Assembly: GCA_003427395.1 (NCBI GenBank) | Contig: BFEA01000190.1 | Location: 2,101,801 to 2,129,511 of the forward strand | From: Chara braunii | Lineage: Eukaryota > Streptophyta > Charophyceae > Charales > Characeae | DNA: 27,711 nt | Direction of reading: 5' to 3' | Shown: one piece after another, positions 8,311-19,440 of the stretch | Layout: each line of letters starts with the position of its first letter | How positions within the stretch are numbered: position 1 is the first letter of the stretch | The notes under the pieces: model-generated | The model's input: the letters and a program-made list of their open reading frames with translations, nothing else | What the model was told of the DNA's origin: nothing | The model's database searches: none | Made by a program: the position numbers and the translations under genes

Positions 8311-10099
8311 ACTTAGGCATCGTAGTCAGGCTATAGTTCTCAGGTTGTCAGATCAATTTTTATCAATACTTTCTTGTGAAGGAACGTCGGCTATGTACCA
8401 CTAGCGAGGGTTTAGTCTTCCTTTTCAGTATCAGATGACATCATGACAGAAATCCGTGCGTGCTTGAAACCGAGCTGAGACCCCACGCTAGTGGGACTTC
8501 AAGTTAGCCCTAGAACTATGGTTGTTGGGAATGCCCAAGGTTATACCATGTGTTGATACATGTTTCTTGTGCATTGTATAGAAGTAGCAGGCTCAAGCTC
8601 CTTATGTCGATATAGAAGGCGAGGTACCCTTACAAAAGAAAAGAAAATGCATTCGGTCTCCTGCACGCCTAGGCAAAGATATTAGATGCAGTAAGCACAA
8701 ATATGTATGTGGCCTGGAAAGAGAAGGACTAAACTCCGGGCAGGGTAACAGGAGAGGAAGCTCGCAAGGATTCAGTGGAATATTTTAATGAAGTCTGGGT
8801 CAACTCTAAGAAGGAGATCTACGAGCTGGACAATAACCAAAATGTGGTGGTCCAAAGAATATATGTGACAGCGAATGCCAGCACAACATTTTCAGTTTTT
8901 TTTTCTCTCGACAAATGTCGTGCTGAGAGGGAAGATATACATGAGGAAGATGTCGTGTCCAGGAATTTCAAGGGTCATAAGAGGGGAGATGAACATGGGG
9001 GCCATAGTGGGCAAGGTGGATTATGAGATGGGTAGGGAGTTGGGTTGAAAAGCAATAGAGAGTGAGTGGAAAACTGATGGAAGAGCAGCACATGTTTTCT
9101 AAGGACTTCCACACTATGCTGCGAGGCTAGGACCCCACAGCATGGCACCTGGCAAAAGTCTAGAAAGCGTTCAAAAACAGGTATTGTCACCGTGCATCTG
9201 GTGGGCAAAAGAGAACCGGAATCCACATCCATCGCTGTTGGTTTCCCAATAAGGAAATCGGAGTTTGACTTGCGTTGAATGGCACGTCAACCTCCGCTTG
9301 TATCGTTCCTCATCCAATCGGTTATCCCGGGTCTCTTTGCAATCGTTCGTGGCCAAGTGGAGAGAGTTGCTCCACCTTCCCCTGCTCTTTCCGGAAGGCC
9401 ACCACCTAGGTCCAAAGCCTCTGCACTGCGGACATCTATGGTGTCTCCAAAACTTCTTTGCAAGCCTTACACCCCCAAGGGTTTTACTCCATGGTAGGCA
9501 CCCTTGCAATGTCTTTGACCAAGCCTAGCAAGGATATCCCATCGTATATTATGAGGTAAATGCATACAGGACCCAACTGCACCCAGTTGTGTCTCTGTAG
9601 GCTTCCTATAAAGGAAAGTACCCAAGGTCAGTGTGTTGTCACTGGGTCTAAGCACTCGGCATTTATTCTTGTTCATTCGTTCACTCAGCGACAACACTTT
9701 GCAGCATGCCGCAGTGCAAAAAGAGTGGCACACCTCCACAACTTATTTTCCTAACAAATGTTATAGCACAAAGACATGATTGTGAACTTAGAGCGTGGAA
9801 ACCTATGGGTCGCAAAGTGTACTTAGTCTAAGCATGATTTAGAGGGAGGGAGAAGCTAAGACAACTCAGAGGAGAAATTGCTTAGAATCAAACACAAAGT
9901 TATGTCTTACATTTCTTCCCCTCATACCATCGTCTTTACGACGACATCATTCAATAGCATAAAGAAGTGTGCCATAAAAAATCACAATGAAGATACGACA
10001 CACTCATAGCCAAAAGATGTTAAGAAGTCAACAGCCCACGGAATAACTTCCAACCATTCCATTATGAAACAACCAATGAATGTTAAATAACAGATCGAG
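8311..10099. other. No recognisable gene
   Basis: About 1.8 kb of unassigned sequence. Open frames of up to about 112 codons exist on both strands between 8775 and 9754, overlapping one another, with no domain I can name. A minus-strand segment at about 9500-9600 (reading GAVGSCMHLPH) faintly recalls Copia polyprotein but is too short to call. Confidence 0.4.
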
Positions 10100-10520
10100 C
10101 AAAAACATCGGCTTTCGGTGGGAAGCTGCACGATTGCAGGTGGAGGTGCTGACTTCGAACGCAAGTGCCGCTCGCATGGCACTATGCTGGCAGTGTGGGC
10201 GCGTGCTTCGGCAGGAGCATGCGGGCACTGCTGGCAGGCGTGAGGGCAAGGTCAGTGGGAGTGGGCGCTGGTGTTGTTGGTGAAGTGTGTGCGCATAACA
10301 TGCAGGGTAAGCGTGAGCGGCTAGCGGAGTGGTTGCAGGCTTCGGGAGGAGCTAGCGGCTACTGCTAGTGGTCGTGTGGATGTTGCTGGGGTTGCGCAGG
10401 TGTGATGCATGTTAGCGAGTGGACACCACTTTTCTGGCCATGCTGCCACAACAACGCTGATCTGGCAGGGGCGAGGGCTTCGTTTGCTGGGTAGAGCGTT
10501 GATTGATCTCAAGTGAAGAC
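10100..10520. other. GC-rich patch
   Basis: G-rich on the plus strand, with repeated words such as GCTGGCAG, GCGGCTAGCGG and GGAGCTAGCGGC. Overlapping short open frames run on both strands, none recognisable. Its base composition stands out from the AT-rich flanks and could mark a captured gene fragment or a CpG-rich repeat. Confidence 0.35.
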
Positions 10521-10984
10521 TTGTAGGGGACTAAATGGCGAGAGGGAGGGAATACCAACACATCTTGGTGCTCTTCTGTATTTTGAAAGCACATGGTGCC
10601 ATCTCGCAGCTGCACGTTTCATACAGGCGACACTGCAGGCTAGCATGCCGTGCGGAGAGGAGCTTGCTTTAAAAAAAAGAAAAGAAAATTCAGGCTTCTT
10701 GAGGTTCACTCTCGCTCTTTCATTCATGGGTTCTAGTGGAGCGAGGTCGGTTGCCATGAGTGGAGAAGAGCTGAGTGATATCACGGGGAGTGGGAGGAGG
10801 CTTGACAAAAGACATCAAGTGCGGGGTCATCAGATGGGATGCTACTTTGTCTGCTTTGACTAGTTTGCTTTTAGGAAACGAAACTCCATGAAAATAAGGT
10901 AAAAGAAATGAAGATGTGGCGGTAGGCGCAACAATTTTATTCATAAATTAAGGACACGAGGGGAGGTGGTACAATTTTTGTTTT
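10521..10984. other. No recognisable gene
   Basis: A plus-strand open stretch of 116 codons (10513-10863) has no recognisable domain, and a minus-strand frame overlaps it. It borders the 5' end of the plus-strand LINE. Confidence 0.35.
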
Positions 10985-10989
10985 AATAA

Positions 10990-11597
10990 GATATTGCAGT
11001 TGAAATCATTAACCACTTGGCACTGGTCAATAGGATGATCCCTGTTTTGGAGGAGATAATCCACCCTACACAGACCGGGTTCATGTGCAACAGGAACATC
11101 CAGGACAATGTGCTATTGGTCAATGAATTGATCAAACTAGCAAGACAATCGAAGTAAAACGCAACAATAGTGTTTATTGATTTTGAAAAAAATTATGACC
11201 ACATGGACTTGAGATTCCTAGACAAGTGCCTACAGAAAATGAACTTCGGACCAAAATTTCGGGACTGGACAGGGATTCTCCATCTCAACGCAACAACATG
11301 AGTACAGATGAATGGCCTTCTTGCGCCGGAAATCAGATTGCAACGCCCCGTGTGGCATGGAGATCCCATAGTCCCCTTCCTCTTCATCACAATAATGGAA
11401 GCTTTGGGGGTCAATATGAGAACAAACAAGAAAATCTTCAGACTTCGTCTGACGGGCATCCCAGAGGAAGTCATTCTCGGTTACTCGATGTTAGCCGACG
11501 ACTTGACAATAGTAACAGAGGCCACCCAAATAATATGGCAGAAATCCAAACCCTGATGACACGTTTCACCCGGATGTCAAGCATGACCGTCAATTGA
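10990..11597 (+). pseudogene. LINE reverse transcriptase domain, decayed
   Basis: One frame from 10990 to 11559 carries the RT landmarks in order: IIHPTQTGF, then IDFEKNYDH (usual DFEKAYD, first catalytic Asp kept), NGLLAPEIR, HGDPIVPFLF (usual QGDPLSPYLF), and LADDLTIV (usual FADD/YADD, both catalytic Asp kept). In-frame stops are TAA at 11158-11160, where related elements commonly have Gln after Lys, and TGA at 11299-11301. A shift to the next frame occurs near 11556, followed by SSMTVN and another TGA (11595-11597) where related elements usually have Trp. The N-terminal endonuclease and start of RT are missing. Confidence 0.9.
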
Positions 11598-11689
11598 GGT
11601 AGCAAGACGCAGGGATGGTGGATCCATTATTATGGGGTTCACTCCTCGGAACAGCCCAAAGTGGATTGGAGACCTCTAGAGGAACATAT

Positions 11690-12366
11690 TCACTTGCTGG
11701 GGGGTGGCACTATCAGTGCAGGGACCACCAAAAAGGAATGATGAATGGATCACTAGAACAACATTAAAGAAAATGGAAAAGTGAAAAAACAAAAACACGT
11801 CCATTTTTTTTAGGGCACTAATTATTAATAATGAGGTGTTGGAAGCTATCTGGTATAAGTCGGTCCTCTGGTACATTGGTAAGAGTAATGCCAAAACCCT
11901 CGAAAAGCAACTCGCGGCCTTCCTCTGGGGCGGGGACTCGGACCAGCAACACGCGATAAGCCAAGTGGCTTGGGACATATTGATCCAGCCTAAAACGAAG
12001 GGAGGAATGAGACTGTTGGATCCCTCTCTGCAAGCTACGGCACTGTCAATCCAATGGGTAAAAAGACTCATTCTGGGTATAGCCCCCCCATGGTGGAATT
12101 TGGTCAGTGAACAGATCCGTAGGCTGGCCCCAAGAGCCGCCTCAAGAGTAGAGTCGCTGACCTGGATTGAGGATCGGTATTGGTCCATCCCCCGAGCCAA
12201 TTCACACTCACGAGAGGAAGGAGATAGAGGAGCAGCAAGAGAAGATCTAGCAAAGGACAAATTTTGGGTCAACCTTATCAAAAATTGGAGAAGGTTGTCG
12301 ATCCCAGACAAGCCCCCCCTAGAACGGATGAAAGAAGTCCTGCGTCGGCCTCTGTTTGGGAACTGA
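11690..12366 (+). pseudogene. LINE ORF2 middle region
   Basis: From about 11690 reading gives CWGVALSVQG, PPKRNDEWITRT, and then an intact frame of 176 codons (11836-12366). Its landmarks are WYKSVLW, AAFLWGGD, LIQPKTKGGMRLLDPSL, EQIRRLAPRA and TWIEDRYWSIP. This is the connection segment between RT and the C-terminal zinc domain of plant L1 elements. It aligns closely with the minus-strand copy at 7120-6572. The frame is the same as that of the RT core. Confidence 0.88.
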
Positions 12367-13558
12367 GACATTACAGATAGACAAGGCCGGTGTTTTTGCA
12401 GCTCGGACCCCCAGTGGGCTACGTGGGTTAGAAATGAAATTCTCCGAGTAGGGGATATATGAGATGAGGCAACCAAAGATTGAAAAACAGTCCAAAAACA
12501 AAAACCTTCAGTATGACTCGCTTGCAATCTACCAACAGATTGAAACAACTGATATTCTCCATACCCTTAGCATAGGTGGTGATCCTCAGAAAAGGTAAGT
12601 CCTTGCAGGAATAGGATTGGGTGGCCGTCGTGGCAGAGGATTTCCCTCTGCAAATAAGGTGTGTGGTAGAGGTGAGAATTGAAAGAGCTATGGTGAAAAA
12701 AGAAAAAGGGGTGACACCCTGGTGAGGTACCGCCCAGACTCAGTTCAGTGGCATGAGAAAGCCAACCTATATCGGATCCGGGTAATGTAGATTCACAAGG
12801 GAGGTACGACAAAATGACAGGCTCATCACCCAGAAGTTTCCCTGTCCACTTTAGCCCTGGATCCGCTAGAATGGCAATGGGTGAAAGGTCGGACCGGGAA
12901 AAAAGTCAAACTCACCGGGCTGACGGTAAAGAACACTTACAGGATGATTAGACTCAAGGGAGATGTGCAAGCAGTAGTAAGGGAGAGATGGAAGAGACAC
13001 TTAAGCCTGGGTGATGATCAGATAAAAGGGATAAAGTGGTTTAAAAGAGTAAAGGAGAGACCGACTAAATTCGCCACCCTGCAGTGGCAGATTTCTCATC
13101 AATGCCTCCCCACCAACAACTTGACTATAGACAAAACCAATCTGAAACAGAAAGGGAATGTTATCCCATAGTGTAAACTTTGCTATGCATGATTCCCGAG
13201 CCGCAAAATATGTGAAACAATAGAACACATTTTCCTCCAGGGCCAAGGGTCGATACTAATGTCTCGTTGGCGAGACCAGATTTGGTCCCAACTGGATACT
13301 GAGGAGGAGTGGTCATGGAAATGGGAAACAATCCTACTAGGAGTATGAGAAAGGCCGCTTGCTTCCAGCTTCACCAACAACCTATTCGTCACGGCCAAGA
13401 AGGAGGTGATATGGACATTGTGGATAAGAAAATGTGTGTTTGGTCAAGAAGGGGTCAAGATGGGGGAAGGGGAAGCAGCAGAAATAGTCAGACAGTTCAT
13501 AGAAACTGAAATAAGAGTGCAATGGAAAAAAGTACTGGAAAAAAACAGGAAAAAATAA
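12367..13558 (+). pseudogene. LINE ORF2 C-terminus with zf-RVT-like domain
   Basis: 12367-12880 is heavily broken; it still aligns with the other copy, with D-stop-KTVQ against DWKTVE and IPLA-stop-V against IPLAWV. From 12881 the frame gives KFATLQWQISHQCLPTNN, then CKLC, then TIEHIFLQ (13217-13240), the order of the zf-RVT domain (W...LPT...CxLC...HxF...). The Cys normally following HIFLQ is Gly here but is Cys in the minus-strand copy. Coding similarity ends near 13558. Confidence 0.8.
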
Positions 13559-13980
13559 CACATTTGACACAGAAAGCGGACATTATAAGAGAAATCAGTA
13601 ACTTCTGTGCAGATTGGTTGGGACTGGAAAGGGGAGGCAGGATGACACTCATCGTTTCTCTTGGGGAAAGAGGAAACGAAAGGGGCGGCAATGAATTCAC
13701 CAAGGACTGCAAACTCGAGTTCCGCAAATGGTTTAAGTCAATCATGGCATTCCAATGAAGAGTCCAAGGGAATCTCCAGTTATGTTCCCCCCGGCAGCCA
13801 CAACTATCGTAGAAATGCAATGGTTTGGGCAGGAGTAAGGAGAGAGCAATATAGTATTTTGCTTAAGGGGCACTACGTTTCCAAGCTTGATCAGGTGCCC
13901 TCCAGTGGGTGGAAGAGGTACCCTTAGGCAGACTATCGTCATATGGGTACATGCTTATCAAGAAACAAGCTCAATGCAAA

Positions 13981-14025
13981 GGGACGTTGGGACCGGTTTC
14001 CAGCAGATGAAGCTCCCCACCAATA
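13981..14025 (+). repeat. LINE 3'-tail module, copy 3
   Basis: Begins GGGACGTTGGGACCGG and ends CTCCCCACCAATA. It matches the reverse complement of 86-130 at 39 of 45 positions. It lies 71 bp before the A16 tail, in the 3' untranslated region, which is where a tail recognised by the LINE's own RT would lie. Confidence 0.85.
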
Positions 14026-14111
14026 CATGGAAGCTCCTGGGGAAGTGCTAGAGGGGTTTGCTCTTATCATCTTCTCTAGCATCAACCCATGGTGTAAAAA
14101 AAAAAAAAAAA

Positions 14112-15044
14112 GTGATCATTGAGGTAAATGGGCATAAGTTAAATTTCATTTGGACTCTGTCGAATGGACAACGTTATTCCTTCATTTACCTGCAAAATAT
14201 TTTGGACATATTAAATTTACTATTTATTTTCTTGAGCTTATTATTGATTCATAAAATTTGATATTTGTTTCTGATTGGAGCATTATTATGAATCAGGGCC
14301 TAGACTCATAATGTCAATTATCCATAAGATCATATACAAAATTAGTGCATTAATTAATTACCATGTTCAATGCAGTAGACTCTTATAGAATGTTGGGTCT
14401 TAACCAATATAGACTACGTGTGATTTGATTGTGCATGTCAGGTTCACGTAGATGCCTTAATTATTTCTTCACCAAAAACACTCATTTGGAACGGTGTGTG
14501 AGATATGAAGAGGTAATTTCTCCGGTTTCTGACTAGTCATTATGTATACCGGAAGTCGGTGTGAATACCCTTACAAGGGTATCTACCCATGTTTTTATAA
14601 GGGACGAAAAATTGAATTTGATTTGAACATTAAAAGCGTTAATTGAGTTGCAATTTTTCTTCTCGGCGACCGATATAGCGTGTATGTGAGGGATAAAAAC
14701 GACATGTGAAAACTGCTGACAAAATTGTTGGGATCAAGTATGTTGTCAAATTGAAGTGATTGAACATAATTATTGTATTTGTTTGTTAATTCATAAGTAT
14801 GTTGTATTTTGATTTATAATTTGAGTTGCTTTGTAAGTGGTTTGATGTGATCAAGACTAAGCCCCTACCAGTTTGGTTTTTAAAGTTTGCAACTTCATTG
14901 CTTTAGTTGGTAACATGAAGTATACACATAGCATGAGCGTATAGAAGTCAGACAAATTTGTCATGTCATTGCATAAGTTTGGATCCTTTGATTGAAGTTT
15001 CGAATACCAGTTACATTGATTCGAACTGTTGACTTGAATATTTA
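14112..15044. other. No recognisable gene
   Basis: AT-rich sequence without a recognisable coding frame, repeat or RNA. Confidence 0.45.
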
Positions 15045-15097
15045 TGGCTCAATGACAATGTTTCAGATATAGACCCAGGATATGAGGGTTTGAACCC
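15045..15097 (+). mobile_element. Weak tRNA-like promoter remnant
   Basis: TGGCTCAATGA (15045-15055) resembles an A box and GGGTTTGAACCC (15086-15097) a B box, at about the right distance. The B box has TTTGA instead of TTCGA and is itself a palindrome. It could be a decayed SINE head or chance. Confidence 0.25.
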
Positions 15098-16890
15098 TTG
15101 ACTGAAAGTTTGAGATTAGGCATGTCACGTCAAGGTTTGTTTCATAATTGACTTCATATTTAGTTTGACGTAGCACAAACTTTTTATTATGGTTGGACGT
15201 CAGATTTACTATTTTTATTGCTTGCAATAAGCACGACTGATTCAAATGTAAGCTTGGTGAAAAGGATATGTGAGGTTTGATGATGATAATCATATTGTTA
15301 AGAGTTTGCTCAATGAAGTGGTTGTTGTTGGATCTCACGAGTTTCGAGCGATCGTTTTTTGTTGAATTCATTTTTTTTTTAACGATGAACAAATTGAACT
15401 TCGTGTTTCGATCGTTGTTTGTTTGTGGGAATTATCACATCACTTCTTGTGAATATCATCTATTGCTTTAAACCCCAACTCTCCCATCTTAAACCATCAA
15501 AATGTTTCACAATCAAATTATATCGATATTGTTGCATATGTGTCACGTCCTAACTTTGTCAAGGTCGCTTCCGTAGACCCTCGCTTAATTTACCCTTAGA
15601 CCCTGTCGTTAGCACCCTTAACGAGATATCGGATGTTTTACACTTATGTGTAACATTTTGTTGTCCTATTGCGTACATAGAAGATACAAAAAAAATTAGA
15701 GGAAAAAAAAAAATTATGAACAAAGACGAAAAAAAAATTATTAGTTGCACCGTCCATGCAATTCCCGCCCACGTTTTTCAATTTTCATGTCGTACAATAC
15801 TCGAAAATTTGCATGACCAATGCTAAACGAAAAAAAAATAAAAAAATAAAAAAAAGAGAGAAAGAGAGAAAAAATAAATAAATAAATTGCGAGAGAGACA
15901 CGGATTTCAACAATTTTTGTCATCACCACTTTTTTTACCGGGGTATTTGATCATAACATAAGACTTGATATTCAGCGGAGTAAGGACAATCACTCTTTTT
16001 TTGATTTATGTCGATTGCAAATCACAAACTATACAAGACAGGTGAAAGAGGTTTTTAAGAAAGGAGGGCAAATATGGAACTATAGACCCAAATACATTAT
16101 TGGTTTACCTATGCTATTTGTTTTTGTATGCACTAATAACGTGTCTTATTGGGTATATATTATACAAATGACACTAGAGTTCGAGTCACCAAAAAAATTT
16201 GAGATTTAGATGCTTTGTTGAAGACGAGTGCAAGAGGGTTAAAAAATGTTATCTTTACATCACACTATATCCCTAACATCTAGAGGATTTTTTTTTGATA
16301 GTTGGGACGTTACTTTAAACATTTTATAATAGACTATTAAAATATGGTTTTTCATATCAACTGTATTTTTTTTCCGTTTTTTAAAGGAGTGGAACTCTTA
16401 TTTCTTTTGTGAAGAATGTCATGGGGAAGGGGAAGTGGTTGTATGGAACATGAAGGGAAAAAAAAAAAAAAATTGTTCTTGTATACCTGACTAGTGAAGG
16501 ACACCTTCGATGCGATGTTAGTCCGTAATAACCAACCATTCGCATCACCAAAGTAGTACAGCCATGGCAATGTTTCAACCCTGCAATTTCAAAGCTCACA
16601 TAAAACCACAAACCATTATCAAAGTATCATAAGTCCACATTTAAAATAATAAAATTTAAATTAAATTAAGTTTTTATTTATTATAACATCATAAATTTGA
16701 GTGCAAAATTTACTTCTTTGTTTTGTAGGAAACTATGTATGTTAAAAAAAAGAAAAAAACATGATTCTTATTTTTGCAAATTGCATTTTTTGTTCTAAGG
16801 AATAAAGTAAGTACGTGTTTTATTTAGAGAAAACCACAACCATGCATAAGAATGTAATTTATAAAAACAATTAAAAAAATAGTCAACACA
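15098..16890. other. AT-rich, no recognisable gene
   Basis: Includes long A-rich and GA-rich stretches at about 15687-15735 and 15828-15895. A TGTCACGTCC at 15550 resembles the start of many plant LTRs, but no second LTR was found. Open frames are short and lie in low-complexity sequence. Confidence 0.4.
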
Positions 16891-17060
16891 TTTGTTTGCA
16901 CATTAAGGTGGAGGTCGAACTCTCCCTCTTTTTTTTTACCTCTTTTTTTATCTCTTTTTTTTATCTCTTTCTTCTTTTGTTTGCATATGAAGGTGGAGGT
17001 TAAGCTTTCTCTCTCTACCATTATTTACCATACGCAAAGTGTAATTTTGACTATTGCTAG
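16891..17060. repeat. Tandem duplication, about 85-bp unit
   Basis: TTTGTTTGCA at 16891 recurs at 16976, each followed by AAGGTGGAGGT and a pyrimidine tract with TCTCT. The first unit carries T-rich spacers broken by ACC or ATC. Confidence 0.7.
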
Positions 17061-17146
17061 TGGAACAATATAACTGAATTGTCATCTCAAGCGCGATGTA
17101 ACTGTATCCGGCGATCATTTCGAGCTTCATTTTGAGTACGAGTCCC

Positions 17147-17310
17147 GTTAAATACTCCTCAAAAATGTGATTTTTATGATTTCGGTATCGTTAGGCTATT
17201 CCTAAAAACCAACTCCCTCACAAATATGTGAAAACACTTTAAGGACTATTCCTAAAAAAATTAGGATTCCTCAACAAAATCGTATTGATTTTCGTGGAAC
17301 CTCCTAAGAT
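17147..17310. repeat. Degenerate tandem repeat, about 50-58-bp unit
   Basis: CTATTCCTAAAAA occurs at 17196 and 17246. Each unit opens with CTCCTCA/CTCCCTCA followed by AAATGTGA or AATATGTGA. About two and a half units are visible. The second holds an inverted TCCTAA-TTAGGA. Confidence 0.6.
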
Positions 17311-17899
17311 TATTGAAATGGCAAGGACCGTGTTTCACAGAGTGGAGGTTATACACCGAATCTGGATCGTGGCGGTGCCCTGTTGGTGAAAGCATAAAAC
17401 ATATTTTTTTTTATTTTTAATATATTCATTCAAAATCATTATACAAACGGATGGAAAATCCTAAATTTTTCTAATGACTAGGATCATTCAGGAGGGTTTA
17501 ATAAGAAGATCCTATGTCTCTATTTGGATGATTTTGTTGGACGATCATTCTTACCACGCCTTTATGAAATTATTATTTCAATCTGTAAATATGTGCATGA
17601 CTCTATCAAATGGTCATTTGTTCGTACAATTTGAGTATGCTTGTATAAAAAAAATCATTATCGACAAATTTGAGAGCATGTTTGTATCAGAATGATTGAA
17701 TAAAACAATGATTTTGAGCAGAATTTGAACAAAAATGAATAGGACGTGGGTTTGAGAAAACTCTATAAAATGACAGTTTTTTATAATAATATTTTTCCTT
17801 TATTTTCTTCTTAGAACAGTTTGAGCACTATTGTATTGGTTAAGTCATTCCAGTGAGGGAGGAAGGTTTGTGAATTCTAACATATGGTGTCTGCGTTAA
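17311..17899. other. No recognisable gene
   Basis: AT-rich. A plus-strand open stretch of 73 codons (17474-17695) shows no recognisable domain. Confidence 0.35.
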
Positions 17900-18215
17900 C
17901 CTTTATCGAGCGCATCGGCTCCCTCCTTTCTTGCAAAAGGTGAGGGTCTTCCTGACCATGTCACGCATGAGTTAAAAAAAACAAGAGACGACTTAGAGAC
18001 GGCTCGAAGGTAATCCCACAAACCATCAAGATGGACGTGGTTGCATTGTCTCTTCGCCGCTCTAGTACCTTTCACAGTCCCCTACGACATGATAGGTTCC
18101 CACGAGGCACAACCTATCTTCCTAAGGGGTTTTCACCACCCTTACGGGCGTGTCCCCACAGAGCTACTGACCCATGTGAGAATTTTTTATACCCAAACGC
18201 AGAGGTAGGTAAGCC
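17900..18215 (+). repeat. Dispersed repeat R2, copy 1
   Basis: Aligned in the same orientation with 21240-21525. Shared landmarks in order are TCGAGCGCATCGG, GTCACGCA-GAGTT, CCCCTACGACA-GATAGG, GAGG-ACAAC, GAGCTAC and CGCAGAGGT. The best block has 17 of 18 matches; elsewhere it is much looser with indels. No open frame is conserved between the two, so the repeat is probably non-coding, for example part of an LTR or an untranslated leader. Confidence 0.7.
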
Positions 18216-18252
18216 AAGGACGATGACGTTTGTTTGTTCGCTGTAGTATAGG

Positions 18253-18363
18253 TACGCTTGGTTCAGACGTCATCTGAACCCAGACGTCATTTGTTCCCTA
18301 GGGCGTTGATCTGCTAGGCATGAAACGAACGTCGGTCGACTAGAACTGTCTCAACCAAGCGTA
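18253..18363. mobile_element. TA-flanked terminal-inverted-repeat element, about 111 bp
   Basis: TACGCTTGGTT (18253-18263) and AACCAAGCGTA (18353-18363) are perfect 11-bp inverted repeats; the match continues as CAGAC against GTCTC. Excluding the outer TA on each side gives CGCTTGGTT ends with a TA duplication, as in Tc1/mariner-type MITEs. Inside are two direct CAGACGTCAT words (18264 and 18281) and a TTCAGA-TCTGAA inverted pair. Too short to code for a transposase. Confidence 0.5.
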
Positions 18364-18789
18364 AAACCCATAATTCAACCCTAATCCCTTAAACACTAAC
18401 AAAAAAAAAGTGATAATAACCGCACTCAATTGCATAAAAATGAATTGATCGTAGTTGATAAGTCTGTATATACGATTCAACATAAGTTGAAATGATAAAT
18501 GAAAGAACCTAAGCACCACATGGCACAACTAATAACATAAGATCAAAATAAAAACCGAACCGCCTCCGGTCGAACGCAATGAACAAAAAAATTCATATTG
18601 AGCGGCCAACTAAAAGTTAGCTTCAACAATCGATGAAGCCGATAAGGTAGTCAGACTGCCCCAGTTTTGACTTGATGAGACATGCTGCCAAACTCATCCA
18701 TTCCCCCCCTTTCATTGGCCTAAAATCAGACACGCACAAACCATTGCACTGGATGGTCCCGATTACAAGAACCGCTCACTTAATGTGTT
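18364..18789. other. No recognisable gene
   Basis: Unassigned sequence, A-rich in places. Confidence 0.4.
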
Positions 18790-19440
18790 CCAAAAAACAA
18801 TAAAGGCGGTATGGAATGTCGAAACCGCAAATGTTGTAAATCCCAATGGTCAATATGTCGCCTACTGGCATTCCAACTAGTCCTGCTAGCCCGCATACTA
18901 CGTCACGTGGCCCTCAAAAAAATAAATAGCCTGGCACGTGCATCCCATCTGATTCACGAGTGTCACACAACACAATTCACCACACCAACCACCAAGCACG
19001 TCCCAAGGTTGTCGATCGCACCCTGCCGCACTGCTTAAAAAAAAACATAATGCCACACAGCATAGTCGAACACCAACCTTGGAGCCAAGTCCCAAGCGCG
19101 CACCATAGCCGGTACCACCACAACCCCTTGCTCAAAACTGCAAATACCGCATCGTCAAACCAACGACACGTTTCCTTAAAAAAAATATATGCTCTCTACC
19201 GTCAAACGGTCATCATTCTCCCATCGAAAAACGTTATAGCCCCCTCCTTTTAGAATTTAGTACCGCCAACGTTCCAAGATTTCGGCAGCATAACCCTACC
19301 GTAAATAATGATCGTCGCCGCACAAAAATATCTGCGACATAAACCCCTTAAGAGGAAATATCGGTCTGCCAAACTTTGGGCAGCATCACCCCCTTCAATC
19401 GGTTGCGTCGATGCCCAAAAAAATCGGCAGCATCTCCCCC
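18790..19440. repeat. Decayed tandem array with GGCAGCAT motif
   Basis: Three clear motif copies occur at the right end: TTTCGGCAGCATAACCC (19280), TTTGGGCAGCATCACCC (19375) and ATCGGCAGCATCTCCCC (19422); a degraded fourth lies near 19325. Their starts are 46-47 bp apart. Across the whole region short A-runs recur at about 18792, 18916, 19036, 19178, near 19300, and 19415, spaced mostly 115-142 bp. The motif is the same as in the array at 23044-23606. The plus strand is rich in C and A and poor in G. Confidence 0.5.

Larger units (their letters stand above)
10985..14111 (+). mobile_element. 5'-truncated L1-type LINE, plus-strand copy
   Basis: The element begins inside the reverse transcriptase domain (first recognisable residues at about 10990) and runs through the RT core, thumb/connection region and C-terminal zinc domain to a 3' untranslated region of about 540 bp, the 45-bp tail module (13981-14025) and an A16 tail (14096-14111). 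The coding part is split over three frames with many stops, so it is dead. It is the same family as the minus-strand copy at 4737-7177. The word CTCTTATCATCTTCTCT near the tail has a counterpart there. No target-site duplication was found around the tail (GTGATCATTG) and the 5' end. Confidence 0.9.

Noticed and set aside
9467-9640. Minus-strand GAVGSCMHLPH resembling the Copia AVGSLMY motif
   Set aside because: The similarity covers only a few residues and neither flank continues it; no integrase or RT motif is nearby.
11676-12548. A 290-codon minus-strand open frame, the longest in the window
   Set aside because: It lies antisense to the LINE ORF2 middle region, whose plus-strand protein aligns with the second LINE copy. 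It has no domain of its own and is read as a shadow frame.
16142-16190. Possible tRNA-like A box and a GAGTTCGAGTCACC B box
   Set aside because: The spacing is about 9 bp too short and the A box has several mismatches.
15550-17890. Possible LTR from TGTCACGTCC to AACA followed by a TGGTGTCTGCG primer-site-like word
   Set aside because: No second LTR, target-site duplication or gag/pol sequence is visible; start and end motifs this short occur by chance.
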